From an uncultured Rhodospirillales bacterium (GTDB taxonomy: Bacteria > Pseudomonadota > Alphaproteobacteria > Acetobacterales > Acetobacteraceae), in the NCBI GenBank assembly GCA_903844135.1, contig CAIMSN010000127.1:1-64000 (forward strand): a stretch of DNA of 64,000 nt, read 5' to 3'. Numbering within the stretch: position 1 is the first letter of the stretch; the number at the start of each line of letters is the position of its first letter. The notes under the pieces were generated by a model. It saw only the letters and a list, made by a program, of their open reading frames with translations. It had not been told where the DNA came from and searched no databases. Below are positions 52,739 to 62,353 of the stretch, piece by piece. The position numbers were made by a program, and so were the translations under genes.

Positions 52739-53850
52739 CAGCCGTCCTCCAGGTGCAGCAGAAGGGTGATCGCCAGCAACAGGCCGGCGGCGGCCGGCGC
52801 CCAGGCCGCCATGACCGGCGGCAGCGCCCCGGACTGGCCGAACTGCTCGGCGACCTTGGAGATGGTGAACAGCAGGAACCCGGCGCCGACGCCGCTGGCG
52901 ATCATGCGGGCCACGCCGCCGCGCCGCACCGGGCGCATCGAGAAGCCGGCGGAGACCAGCGCCATGGTTCCGGCCAGCAGCGGCAGCGACAGCAGCGACT
53001 GGAAGTGCAGCCGGTGGCGGATCGAGGAGAAGCCGGAGCGGTCCAGCAGCCGAATGAAGCCGGGCAGGCTCCAGACCGAGAGCGTGTCCGGCGCGGCGAA
53101 GCTCTCCTGCACGCGCGACACGGTGAGGTCGGTCGGCAGGCGCATCGCGCCGATATATTTTGGCAGGTGGTCGGGAGAGACGGTGCGCGCATCCTCGAAC
53201 TGCCAGGCGTGCGCGCCGAGCTGGCCGCTGCCGGCCTCGATGCGCAGCAGCAGCCGGTCCTGGGAGTCGAGGCGGAACACGCTGATCTGCTTCACGTCGA
53301 GCCGGCCCTTCTGCATCATCACGTCGCGGGCATGCAGGATCGCCACCCCGCCGGGCTGGATACCGGGATCGGACTGGCGCAGCCAGAGCTCGCCACCGGC
53401 GAGGTTCAGGCTGCCGCCGGAATTGCGCAGATAGATGTTGTCGAGCGCCTCGGCGCGGGCATAGGTCGCCGAGGAGAGCGGGCTCAGCAGCGTGGTCGCG
53501 GCCAGCCCGACCGCCATCGCGCAGGCCAGCGGCGCGGCCAGGAACTGCCAGGCGGAGATCCCCGCGGCGCGGGCCACGATCAGTTCCGAGGAGCGGGTCA
53601 GACGCCAGAAACAGATGATGCCCCCCAGCAGCACCCCGAACGGCAGGATCTGGATGCAGAAATACGGCAGATGCAGGGCGGCGATCTCGATCGCGAGGCT
53701 GGCCGGCACGTCAGGCCTGGTGGCGGCCCGCCGCAGCAGGTCGATGAAGTCGAACAGCGACACCAGCCCGGTCAGCGCGGCGATCAGCGCCAGCATCGAC
53801 AGGGTGAACTGCCGAGCGATGTAGAAGGAGAGGGTGATGGCGACGGGCAT
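52738..53850 (-). CDS. lptG: LPS export ABC transporter permease LptG
   Basis: YIARQFTLSMLALIAALTGLVSLFDFIDLLRR...PFGVLLGGIICFWRLTRSSELIVARAAGISAWQFLAPL-type permease. Confidence 0.93.
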   Translation of the reverse strand: MPVAITLSFYIARQFTLSMLALIAALTGLVSLFDFIDLLRRAATRPDVPASLAIEIAALHLPYFCIQILPFGVLLGGIICFWRLTRSSELIVARAAGISAWQFLAAPLACAMAVGLAATTLLSPLSSATYARAEALDNIYLRNSGGSLNLAGGELWLRQSDPGIQPGGVAILHARDVMMQKGRLDVKQISVFRLDSQDRLLLRIEAGSGQLGAHAWQFEDARTVSPDHLPKYIGAMRLPTDLTVSRVQESFAAPDTLSVWSLPGFIRLLDRSGFSSIRHRLHFQSLLSLPLLAGTMALVSAGFSMRPVRRGGVARMIASGVGAGFLLFTISKVAEQFGQSGALPPVMAAWAPAAAGLLLAITLLLHLEDG

Positions 53851-53858
53851 GGCCTGGC

Positions 53859-55046
53859 TCAGGCGGCCACGGGACCGGGCGGGGCGCCGGCAACGCCGCC
53901 CGGGACCCGGCGGCGATCGCCGCCACCCGGCCGCTCGGGGTCGCGATCGCGTATCTCCGGCCAGAACAGGAACGCGGCGCAGCCCAGCCCGGGCAGGATC
54001 GCCTGCAGCCAGATCAGCGGGATCAGGTCGGCGTTGCGCGCGGCGATGCTCTGCACCACCAGCCCCAGCGCCAGCAGCCCGACCACGCTCAGGATCGCGC
54101 CCATCGGCCTGGCGATCCCGCCATGGCGGGAGAAGCCCCCGGCCAGCACGGCGACCAGCGCCACCATGGTGAAGGAGAAGGCGGTCAGCGGCGCGGTCAG
54201 GCGCCGATGCGCCTCGACCAGGAACTTGCCGCGGTCGCGTGCCTGCACGGTGCGCGGATCGGGGTGGAACAACTCGCCCAGCGACATCTCGGTGGAATCG
54301 CGGAACCGCACGTCGTCGTCCTTGGCGGTGCTGGCGAGGTCGATGGTGTTCTGCTGGAAGGTCAGCACGTTGAGCCGGCCGGTCTTGCGGTCGATCTCCT
54401 GTCGCGACCCGTCGAACAGCACCACCTTGGGCACGTCGCCATTGGCCTCGAGATGGCCGTGCTCGGCCAGGATGGTGGCGTGCACCGATTTCTGGCGGTC
54501 GTCCTCGACCATGATGCCGTGCAGCGTGCCGTCCTGGTCGCGGGTGCGGATATAGACCGTCATGGTCGGCGAGACCTGGGTGAACACGCCCTCCTGGAGC
54601 AGGAAGGCGGCCATCTTGTTGCGGATCTCGAACTCGTACTGGCGGAAACGGTGATAGCTCGCTGGAACGATCCATACGTTCAGGACGTAGGACAGCGCGA
54701 CCGCGATCAGGGTGCAGTAGAGCGCCGGCCGCGCGATCCGCGACGGGGCCAGGCCGGCCGCGCGCATCACCGTCAGCTCCCGGTCGCCCGCCAGGCGCTG
54801 ATAGACGAACTGGGCGACGACGAAGGTGGTGATGGGCAGGATGACGGCGACGAAGTTCGGGATCAGCAGACCGGTCAGCTCGAGGAACACCCGCAGCGAC
54901 AGGCCGCGATCGATCACCAGGCTGACGAAGCGCAGCGACTGGGTCAGCCAGATCAGCATGGCCAGGCCACCGGTGGTCGCGGCCAGCGCGACCATGAGCT
55001 GGCGCAGCACGTACTTGTCCAGGCGGCTGACAGAGATCCGGTTCAT
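53859..55046 (-). CDS. lptF: LPS export ABC transporter permease LptF
   Basis: LDKYVLRQLMVALAATTGGLAMLIWLTQSLRFVSLVIDRGLSLRVFLELTGLLIPNFVAVILPITTFVVAQFVYQRLAGDRELTVMRAAGL. Confidence 0.94.
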   Translation of the reverse strand: MNRISVSRLDKYVLRQLMVALAATTGGLAMLIWLTQSLRFVSLVIDRGLSLRVFLELTGLLIPNFVAVILPITTFVVAQFVYQRLAGDRELTVMRAAGLAPSRIARPALYCTLIAVALSYVLNVWIVPASYHRFRQYEFEIRNKMAAFLLQEGVFTQVSPTMTVYIRTRDQDGTLHGIMVEDDRQKSVHATILAEHGHLEANGDVPKVVLFDGSRQEIDRKTGRLNVLTFQQNTIDLASTAKDDDVRFRDSTEMSLGELFHPDPRTVQARDRGKFLVEAHRRLTAPLTAFSFTMVALVAVLAGGFSRHGGIARPMGAILSVVGLLALGLVVQSIAARNADLIPLIWLQAILPGLGCAAFLFWPEIRDRDPERPGGGDRRRVPGGVAGAPPGPVAA

Positions 55047-55114
55047 GCCCCTCTCTACCCTCCATGGCGTCCCGGCAAAAGTGGCTGTCGCCGACGGCGA
55101 CCGGGGGGCGAACC

Positions 55115-56323
55115 ATGGATGACGACCGTGCCGACCGGATGCGCGACCACCACCGGCGGCGGCATCGCAAGGTCTCCGATGCCGCGCTGGTGGCGGGAAA
55201 CGCGGTGACTCTGCTGCCCACCGGGCGCTCCGTGGTCGAGGCGGTGATGGACGCGATCGCGGGTGCGCGGCGTTACGTGCACATGGAATATTACACGGTG
55301 GACGACGTCACGCTCGACGGGCGCAGCCTGTTCGCGCTGATGGAGCAGGCGGTGCGGCGCGGGGTCGAGGTGGCGCTGATCTGGGATGCGGTCGGCAGCA
55401 ACGACACGTCGGACGAGGCGCTCGAGCGGCTGGAGCAAGCCGGGGTCAGGCTGCTGGAATATCATTCGATCAACCCGTTCAAGCAGCGCTTCAACCTGGC
55501 GGTGAACGACCGCGACCACCGCAAGCTGACGGTGGCCGACGGCACGCTGGCGATCATGGGCGGGGTGAACATGTCCAGGGTCTACGAGACCCCGGAATCG
55601 GCCGGGCGCGGCCAGGACGCCGACCATGCGTACTGGATCGACAACGGTATCCGCGTCCAGGGGCCGGCGGTGGCCGAGGCGCACCGAATCTTCTTCGAGA
55701 CCTGGGATGCCAACGCCGGCGGCGAGGAGCCGAGGCTGCGCGGCCGCGACGACGCGGCGCCGGAGATCTGCGGCGATCACACCGTCAGGGTCGCCGGCAG
55801 CGCGCCGGCCGAGCGCAAGCCGCTGTTCAACCAGACCATGCGGGCGGCGATCCGCGGCGCGAAGTCGCACCTGGTGCTGGCGACCGGCTATTTCGTGCCG
55901 ACCTCGCGGGAATGGCGGTTGCTGTGCCGGGCGGCGTCGCGCGGCATCCGGGTGGACCTGCTGCTGCCCGGCTATAGCGACGTGCAGGCGGCGGTGCATG
56001 CGGCGCGATCGCTCTACGGGCCGCTGCTGAAATGCGGAGTGCGCATCCACGAGGTGCGTCACGCCATGCTGCACGCCAAGGTGGCGACGTTCGACGGGGT
56101 GATGACGGTGATCGGCACGTCGAACTTCGACCGGCGCAGCGTGCATTACAACAACGAGATCGACGCGGTGGTGCTGAGCCGCGAGGTGGCGGGCGACGTC
56201 GAGGCGATGCTGCGCCAGCACATCGCCGCCTCGGACCGGATGGATTACGGCGAATGGGCCACCCGCCCGGCGACCGAGCGGCTGGCGGAATTCACCGCGC
56301 GGCTGTGGAAGCGCCTGATGTGA
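55115..56323 (+). CDS. Phospholipase D-like / cardiolipin synthase family protein
   Basis: Two HKD-type motifs: DHRKLTVADGTLAIMGGVN and HAKVATFDGVMTVIGTSNFDRRS. Confidence 0.9.
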   Translation: MDDDRADRMRDHHRRRHRKVSDAALVAGNAVTLLPTGRSVVEAVMDAIAGARRYVHMEYYTVDDVTLDGRSLFALMEQAVRRGVEVALIWDAVGSNDTSDEALERLEQAGVRLLEYHSINPFKQRFNLAVNDRDHRKLTVADGTLAIMGGVNMSRVYETPESAGRGQDADHAYWIDNGIRVQGPAVAEAHRIFFETWDANAGGEEPRLRGRDDAAPEICGDHTVRVAGSAPAERKPLFNQTMRAAIRGAKSHLVLATGYFVPTSREWRLLCRAASRGIRVDLLLPGYSDVQAAVHAARSLYGPLLKCGVRIHEVRHAMLHAKVATFDGVMTVIGTSNFDRRSVHYNNEIDAVVLSREVAGDVEAMLRQHIAASDRMDYGEWATRPATERLAEFTARLWKRLM

Positions 56324-56339
56324 CCGGGCCAGGCCCGGC

Positions 56340-56447
56340 CTAGAGCATCATCCGATCGAACGGAATCGTTCGATCGGATGGAGATGCTCGCTGAAACAAC
56401 AGGCTAGAGCGCGGGGCGTGAGCCAAGGCGAACGGACCGTGCTCTAG
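56340..56447. repeat. Composite palindromic intergenic repeat bounded by CTAGAGCA...TGCTCTAG
   Basis: Inner hairpin GAGCATC-ATCCGATCGAACG-GAAT-CGTTCGATCGGAT-gga-GATGCTC (56343-56389); second CTAGAGC at 56404-56410; terminal TGCTCTAG at 56440-56447. Confidence 0.85.
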
Positions 56448-57241
56448 CCGATGCTGACCGGATCGCCGACCGACAGGCGGCCGGGCGCCTCGGGGATCAG
56501 GTTCCGGCCGAAGATGATGCCGTCCGGCTGGCGGTTGAGCCGCCCCAGGGTTTTCAGCGGCTCGCCGGGATGCGGCTTTTCCCCGGTGCGCTGGTCCTGG
56601 GTGACGACCACGCAGCGGGCGCACGGGGTGGGGGCGCGGAACCGCATCGCGCCGATCCGCAGCGTCTGCCAGGAATTCTCGTCCCAGGCCGGGAAGCCGG
56701 AGACCACTAGGTTGGCGCGGAACCGGTCGATCGGCACCGCGCCCTGGGCCAGGGCGCGGTTCAGCGCGTCGAGCGAGGCGTTGTTGACCACCAGCACCGG
56801 GAATCCGTCGGCGAACGAGACCCGATCCTGCTCCAGGCCGCAGCCCGGATCGACCGGCCGGACGCCGGTATCGTGCATGAACCAGAGCAGGCAGGGCCGG
56901 CCGAGCCGCGCCGACAGCCAGTCGCTGGCGGCCGGGTCGGCGGCGCGGGCGGGCAGGCTGTGGTGCCAGACCACCACCGCCGCGACCGGCGCCTGCTCGT
57001 CCGGCAGGCGGACGCGACAGGACTCGCCGCCGCGCCGCAGGGTGAGCCCGGCCGCGTCCGGGATGGCGTCGAGCGTGGCCATGTCGGGCAGGTCGCGCTG
57101 GGTGAGGAATTTCCGGTCCGCGCCGGTGACCAGCCAGCGCCGGTCGCCTTCCAGCCCGCAGCGCTCGATCGCGGCGGCCTCCAGGGCGATGCCGCGCAGG
57201 CCCTTCACCGGGTAGAGGTGGATCTGCTCGAGGATCGGCAT
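56444..57241 (-). CDS. MOSC domain-containing protein (MOSC N-terminal beta barrel plus MOSC)
   Basis: IHLYPVKGLRGIALEAAAIERCGLEGDRRWLVTGADRKFLTQRDLPDMATL...RFRANLVVSGFPAWDENSW...CARCVVVTQDQRTG. Confidence 0.93.
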   Translation of the reverse strand: MPILEQIHLYPVKGLRGIALEAAAIERCGLEGDRRWLVTGADRKFLTQRDLPDMATLDAIPDAAGLTLRRGGESCRVRLPDEQAPVAAVVVWHHSLPARAADPAASDWLSARLGRPCLLWFMHDTGVRPVDPGCGLEQDRVSFADGFPVLVVNNASLDALNRALAQGAVPIDRFRANLVVSGFPAWDENSWQTLRIGAMRFRAPTPCARCVVVTQDQRTGEKPHPGEPLKTLGRLNRQPDGIIFGRNLIPEAPGRLSVGDPVSIG

Positions 57242-57272
57242 GGCGCGCGACGTCGCGGACACGGTCCAGGCC

Positions 57273-58118
57273 CTATTCCGACCCCATCACCAGCCCCTCG
57301 ATGTCGTGCTTCTGGACGATCGGCACCAGCGCATCCACCACCCGGCAGGCGAGATGATCGCGCACCTGCGCCGGCAAGGCGTCGTGGAAGGCGTGCGTGA
57401 CCATCATGTCGTGCAGCGCCGCATGGCCCGCGCCGGGTGCGTCGATCCCCAGCACCAGCACGGGACGGGCGATCGGCGAGCCGTGCGCGGTGCCGCGATG
57501 CATGGTCAGGGCCGAGCGGCAGGAGATGTCGCCGCGCTGGGGAAACTTCCGCACCGCCCGGTCGGCGAAGCGCGGCCATTGCGCCCGGTCCGGGAACATC
57601 TCGTGCGTCCAGGCCCGCCCGTCGTCCCATTGCGTACCGGGCGCGACCTCGAACGGCCCCATGTCGGGCGTCACGTCGACCCCGGTCAGGTTGAAGGCCA
57701 GCGACGTGAGGCGGCGATCCGCATGCGTCGCGGCCGGCGACGGAAAATCGCGATGCCAGGGCTGGTTCATCGCCCCCTGGAACGGAATATCGAAGCCGAT
57801 CTCGACGATCTCGTACTGCGGCCCCAGGACCGCCTCGGCCATGCCGGCGATCCAGGGATGGGCGGCCAGCTCGGCGAAGCCGCCGATCGCTTCCGGGTGC
57901 AGCTCGACGTACCAGCGGCGCGGGCCGCGCCCCACCGCGCCGCCCGGACGCTGGATCGCCTCCCAGAAGGCGGTCATCATGTCCTCGCGCATGCGGTCGA
58001 TCCAATCCGCCGAAAACGCCGCCTTGTGCCCGACCACCCCGTCGCGCATCAGGGTCTCGACGTCGCCGGCGATCGACGGATCCTGCGCCATAGCGGGCGA
58101 AAGCGTTTGCTGCGCCAT
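57273..58118 (-). CDS. Phytanoyl-CoA dioxygenase (PhyH)-family Fe(II)/2OG oxygenase
   Basis: NQPWHRDFPSP (HxD), LTSLAFNLTGVDVTPDMGPFEVAPGTQWDDGRAW, CRSALTMHRGTAHGSP. Confidence 0.87.
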   Translation of the reverse strand: MAQQTLSPAMAQDPSIAGDVETLMRDGVVGHKAAFSADWIDRMREDMMTAFWEAIQRPGGAVGRGPRRWYVELHPEAIGGFAELAAHPWIAGMAEAVLGPQYEIVEIGFDIPFQGAMNQPWHRDFPSPAATHADRRLTSLAFNLTGVDVTPDMGPFEVAPGTQWDDGRAWTHEMFPDRAQWPRFADRAVRKFPQRGDISCRSALTMHRGTAHGSPIARPVLVLGIDAPGAGHAALHDMMVTHAFHDALPAQVRDHLACRVVDALVPIVQKHDIEGLVMGSE

Positions 58119-58196
58119 CTCGTGCTCCTCCCGGCCTTGCCGGACGTCGACTGTGATCCTGGGCAGCAGGCGACGCAAACCGGGCAGGTGGCCGGG

Positions 58197-59618
58197 TCAG
58201 GGCCCCGGAAAGATCTTGCCAGGATTGAGCATGTCGTCCGGATCGATCGCCCGCTTGATGCGTCGCATGGTGTCGAGTTCGGCACCGCCGCGCCAGTCCG
58301 GCATCATGTAGGGCTTGAGGCGCCCGACGCCGTGTTCGGCGGAGAAGCTGCCCTCCAGGTCGCGCACGATGGCGCAGACGGTGTCCATGATCTCGTGGTC
58401 GCGGGCCAGGAACTGCGCGCGGTCGGCGCCGTCGGGCTGCACCAGGTTGAAATGGATGTTGCCGTCGCCGAGATGGCCGAACGGAACGGCGCGGATGCCG
58501 GGGATCAGCGCCGCGCAGGCCGCGGTGGCGCGGGCGATCAGCGCGGGGATCTTGCTGACCGGCACCGACACGTCGTTCTTGACGCTGCCGCCGGCGCGCT
58601 TCTGCGCCTCGGCGTGTTCCTCGCGCAGTTTCCACAGCGACAGGCGCTGCGCCTGGCTTTCCGCGATCACCGCGTCCTGCACGGCGCCGTTCTCCAGCGC
58701 CGCGCCCAGCACCGTCTCCAGCAGCCCGCGCAGCAGGCCGTCGTCGCGGACGGTCGCGAGCTCCACCAGCACGTAGTGCGGCGACGGTTCGGCCAGCGGC
58801 AGGGCGGCATCCGGGATCAGCGTGTTGACCAGCGCCATGCCGGTGCCGGACATGTATTCGAACGCCTGGATCGCGGACGGATCGGCGCCGCGGAACGCCA
58901 TGAACAGAGCGAGCGCGGCGTCGACGCTTTCCACCCCGCACAAGGCGACCTCGACCTGGCGCGGACGCGGATAGAGCTGCAGCACGGCGCAGGTGATGAT
59001 GCCGAGCGTGCCTTCCGAGCCGATGAGCAGGTGGCGCAGCGCGTAGCCGGTATTGTCCTTGCGCAGGCGGCGCAGGCCTTCGAACACCGTACCGTCGGGC
59101 AGCACCGCCTCGAGGCCGAGGCAGAGTTCGCGGGCGTTGCCGTAGCGCACGGTGTTGTTGCCGCCGGCATTGGTGGCCAGCACGCCGCCGATGGTGGCCG
59201 AGCCCTCCGAACTGATCGACAGAGGCAGCAGACAGCCGGCTTCGGCGGCGGCGTCCTGCGCCGCCTTGAGGGTCACGCCGGCCTCGACGGTCATGGTCAT
59301 GTCGACCGGATCGATGGCGCGGATCCGGTTCAGGCGCGTCAGGCTCAGCACCAGCTCGGAACCGTCCTCCGAGACCGAGGCGCCGCCGACCATGCTGGTG
59401 TTGCCGCCCATCGGCACGATCCTGGCGGCCGAGGCGGCGCAGAGTCGCACCGCCTCGGCCAGCCGGGCGGTGTCGGACGGGCGCAGCACCGCGTCGGTGC
59501 GGCCATGGAACAGGCCGCGCCAGTCGCTGCAATAAGGTTCGGTGTCGGAGGGATCGGTGAGCAGGCCGGACGGGCCCAGCAGGGCGCGGAGGTCGGCGAG
59601 GAGCGTATCGGTGGACAT
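58197..59618 (-). CDS. FAD-binding oxidoreductase, D-2-hydroxyacid dehydrogenase (GlcD/D2HGDH type)
   Basis: GGNTSMVGGASVSEDGSELVLSLTRLNRIRAIDPVDMTMTVEAGVTL...ISSEGSATIGGVLATNAGGNNTVRYGNARE...AEHGVGRLKPYMM. Confidence 0.93.
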   Translation of the reverse strand: MSTDTLLADLRALLGPSGLLTDPSDTEPYCSDWRGLFHGRTDAVLRPSDTARLAEAVRLCAASAARIVPMGGNTSMVGGASVSEDGSELVLSLTRLNRIRAIDPVDMTMTVEAGVTLKAAQDAAAEAGCLLPLSISSEGSATIGGVLATNAGGNNTVRYGNARELCLGLEAVLPDGTVFEGLRRLRKDNTGYALRHLLIGSEGTLGIITCAVLQLYPRPRQVEVALCGVESVDAALALFMAFRGADPSAIQAFEYMSGTGMALVNTLIPDAALPLAEPSPHYVLVELATVRDDGLLRGLLETVLGAALENGAVQDAVIAESQAQRLSLWKLREEHAEAQKRAGGSVKNDVSVPVSKIPALIARATAACAALIPGIRAVPFGHLGDGNIHFNLVQPDGADRAQFLARDHEIMDTVCAIVRDLEGSFSAEHGVGRLKPYMMPDWRGGAELDTMRRIKRAIDPDDMLNPGKIFPGP

Positions 59619-59625
59619 GGCGCCG

Positions 59626-60168
59626 CTATTGCAGCGTGCTGGTGGTGTCCGCGACCGGCGGCCGCGTCGCCAGCATCACCGCGCTGGTGCCGGCCACCCC
59701 GATCAGCAGCCCGCACAGGGCGGTCAGCAGCAGCATCACCTTCTTCGGCGCCAGCGTCTGGGTCGCGGCCAGCGCGGATTGCGCCTCGGCGCGGGCCTGC
59801 CGCGTCAGATGCAGCTCCGAGCGCAGCGCCTCGATCCTGGCGCTGGCGCCGCGCAGGTCGAGATCGAGCTGGCTCTTCTCGGCGTGGAGCTGCGAGATCT
59901 TGGTGCGCGCCGCCTGCATCTCGATCGCCGCCGCGCTGCCGGCGCGCGGCGCGCGTGGACGCGGCGTGGCCGGCTTGGCCGGAGGCGGCGGGTTCGGCGC
60001 GATCGCCACGAACAGGTTCTTGAGCGCACCGGCGGTGACGCCGTTGGCGCGTGCCCTGGCCCTGGCGCGGTCCAGCGCGCTGGCGGCCTGACCGGGCTGG
60101 TCGTCGAGCACCAGCGCCAGGATGTCGGACAGCGTCTTGAGCTCCTTGGGGTCGATCTGCTCTCTCAT
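59626..60168 (-). CDS. Hypothetical membrane protein with coiled coil
   Basis: [43 protein letters not shown]...LLLTALCGLLIGVAGTSAVMLA C-terminal TM. Confidence 0.75.
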   Translation of the reverse strand: MREQIDPKELKTLSDILALVLDDQPGQAASALDRARARARANGVTAGALKNLFVAIAPNPPPPAKPATPRPRAPRAGSAAAIEMQAARTKISQLHAEKSQLDLDLRGASARIEALRSELHLTRQARAEAQSALAATQTLAPKKVMLLLTALCGLLIGVAGTSAVMLATRPPVADTTSTLQ

Positions 60169-61154
60169 CGGACGCTGTCTGGCCTCGGTGCGGCGGCGCG
60201 GGCGAGCCGGTCGCGGATCGCCGCGCCCAGCCCCTCGCCGGGGATCGGCATCGCGGCGATGCCGGACAGGCCCAGACGCTGGCCGTCCTGGTCCAGCACC
60301 CGCAGGCCGGAGAACAGGCGCGACGCCGCCTCGCCCAGGTCGCCGCGGTCGCTCAGGCGCCAGACCAGGCCGGCGCCGTCGAGCGGCGGCCCGAAGGCGA
60401 GTAGCGCCTCGGTGGCGGAGACGCGGCCGGCATCGAGCCGCAGCGACAAAGCGGGCGCGTAGTGCGAGGCGAGCTGGCCCGGCGCGGACAAAGCCTGCGA
60501 GGCGGTCGCGGCGACGATCGGCGCGGCGTCGATCGGGCCGATCACCGCCTGCAACGCCTCCAGGGTGATGCCGCCCGGACGCAGCAGGCGCGGCACCGGG
60601 CCGGACAGATCCAGGATGGTGCTTTCCAGCCCCACCCGGCACGGGCCGGCATCGAGCACCGCGTCGATTCTGCCGTCCAGCCCGGCCAGCACGTGCGCGG
60701 CGGTGCTGGGGCTGACGCGGCCGGACGGGTTGGCGGACGGGGCGGCCACCGGCCGGCCGGTGGCGCGGAGCAGCGCGCGGGCGGACGGGGCGTCCGGCAC
60801 GCGCACCGCCAGCGTGTCCAGCCCGGCGGCGGCGAGCGCGCAGACGGTGCCGTCCGCCCGGCGCTTCAGCACCAGTGTCAGCGGGCCCGGCCAGAAGGCG
60901 GCGGCGAGGATCTCGGCGAGGCCGGTCGCCTCCACCTCGGCGAACGCGGCCGCTTCATCGGCGACATGCGCGATCAGCGGGTTGCTGGACGGGCGGCCCT
61001 TGGCGGCGAAGATCGACGCCACCGCGCGCGGGTCGGTGGCGTCGGCGCCGAGCCCGTAGACCGTCTCGGTGCCGAACGCCACCAGACGCCCGGCGCGCAG
61101 CAGCCGCGCCGCCCGGTCGATCCCGGAAGGGCCGTCCTCCAGCAGCTCGGTCAT
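60165..61154 (-). CDS. L-threonylcarbamoyladenylate synthase (Sua5/YrdC)
   Basis: LLRAGRLVAFGTETVYGLGADATDPRAVASIFAAKGRPSSNPLIAHV, PSANPSGRVSPSTAAHV, LRPGGITLEAL; Sua5 C-domain APGQLASHYAP. Confidence 0.94.
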   Translation of the reverse strand: MTELLEDGPSGIDRAARLLRAGRLVAFGTETVYGLGADATDPRAVASIFAAKGRPSSNPLIAHVADEAAAFAEVEATGLAEILAAAFWPGPLTLVLKRRADGTVCALAAAGLDTLAVRVPDAPSARALLRATGRPVAAPSANPSGRVSPSTAAHVLAGLDGRIDAVLDAGPCRVGLESTILDLSGPVPRLLRPGGITLEALQAVIGPIDAAPIVAATASQALSAPGQLASHYAPALSLRLDAGRVSATEALLAFGPPLDGAGLVWRLSDRGDLGEAASRLFSGLRVLDQDGQRLGLSGIAAMPIPGEGLGAAIRDRLARAAAPRPDSVR

Positions 61155-61232
61155 GATCCTGCCGCGTCCGGGCGGCATCTGGTGGTCCATGGAATTCTTC
61201 TAGCACCGAGCCCGTCGAGTCGGCTCGCCCCG

Positions 61233-62126
<894 letters not shown>

Positions 62127-62200
62127 CGGCCCGGGAGTAGGCGAAGCCCGGCCGGTTGCAAAGCGCGGCCGTCGGCGCCGCCTCGTGTCGGGGGAGCCAG

Positions 62201-62248
62201 CCTTGCGCCCAACCTTGCGCCCAGTCTTGCGCTCAGCCTTGCGACAGA
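62201..62248. repeat. 4 x 12-bp tandem repeat (CCTTGCGCCCAR-like) in intergenic region
   Basis: ccttgcgcccaa / ccttgcgcccag / tcttgcgctcag / ccttgcgacaga. Confidence 0.88.
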
Positions 62249-62353
62249 GGGGGGAGCAGCCGATAAAAGCGCGTCACCGCGACCTGTCACATTTGCCGCC
62301 GATCTCGTCCTGCGCCGCTTCCGGCGCCGATGCGACGGCGCCGGAGCACCGCC

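Noticed and set aside
50564-53434. 956-aa plus-strand ORF
   Set aside because: Antisense shadow of lptD and lptG.
56324-56338. CCGGGCC-A-GGCCCGG as an intrinsic terminator
   Set aside because: Palindrome is real but lacks a downstream U-tract; mentioned only as context of the adjacent repeat.
57240-60023. 927-aa plus-strand ORF
   Set aside because: Antisense to PhyH, D-2-hydroxyacid dehydrogenase and downstream genes; no domain motif.
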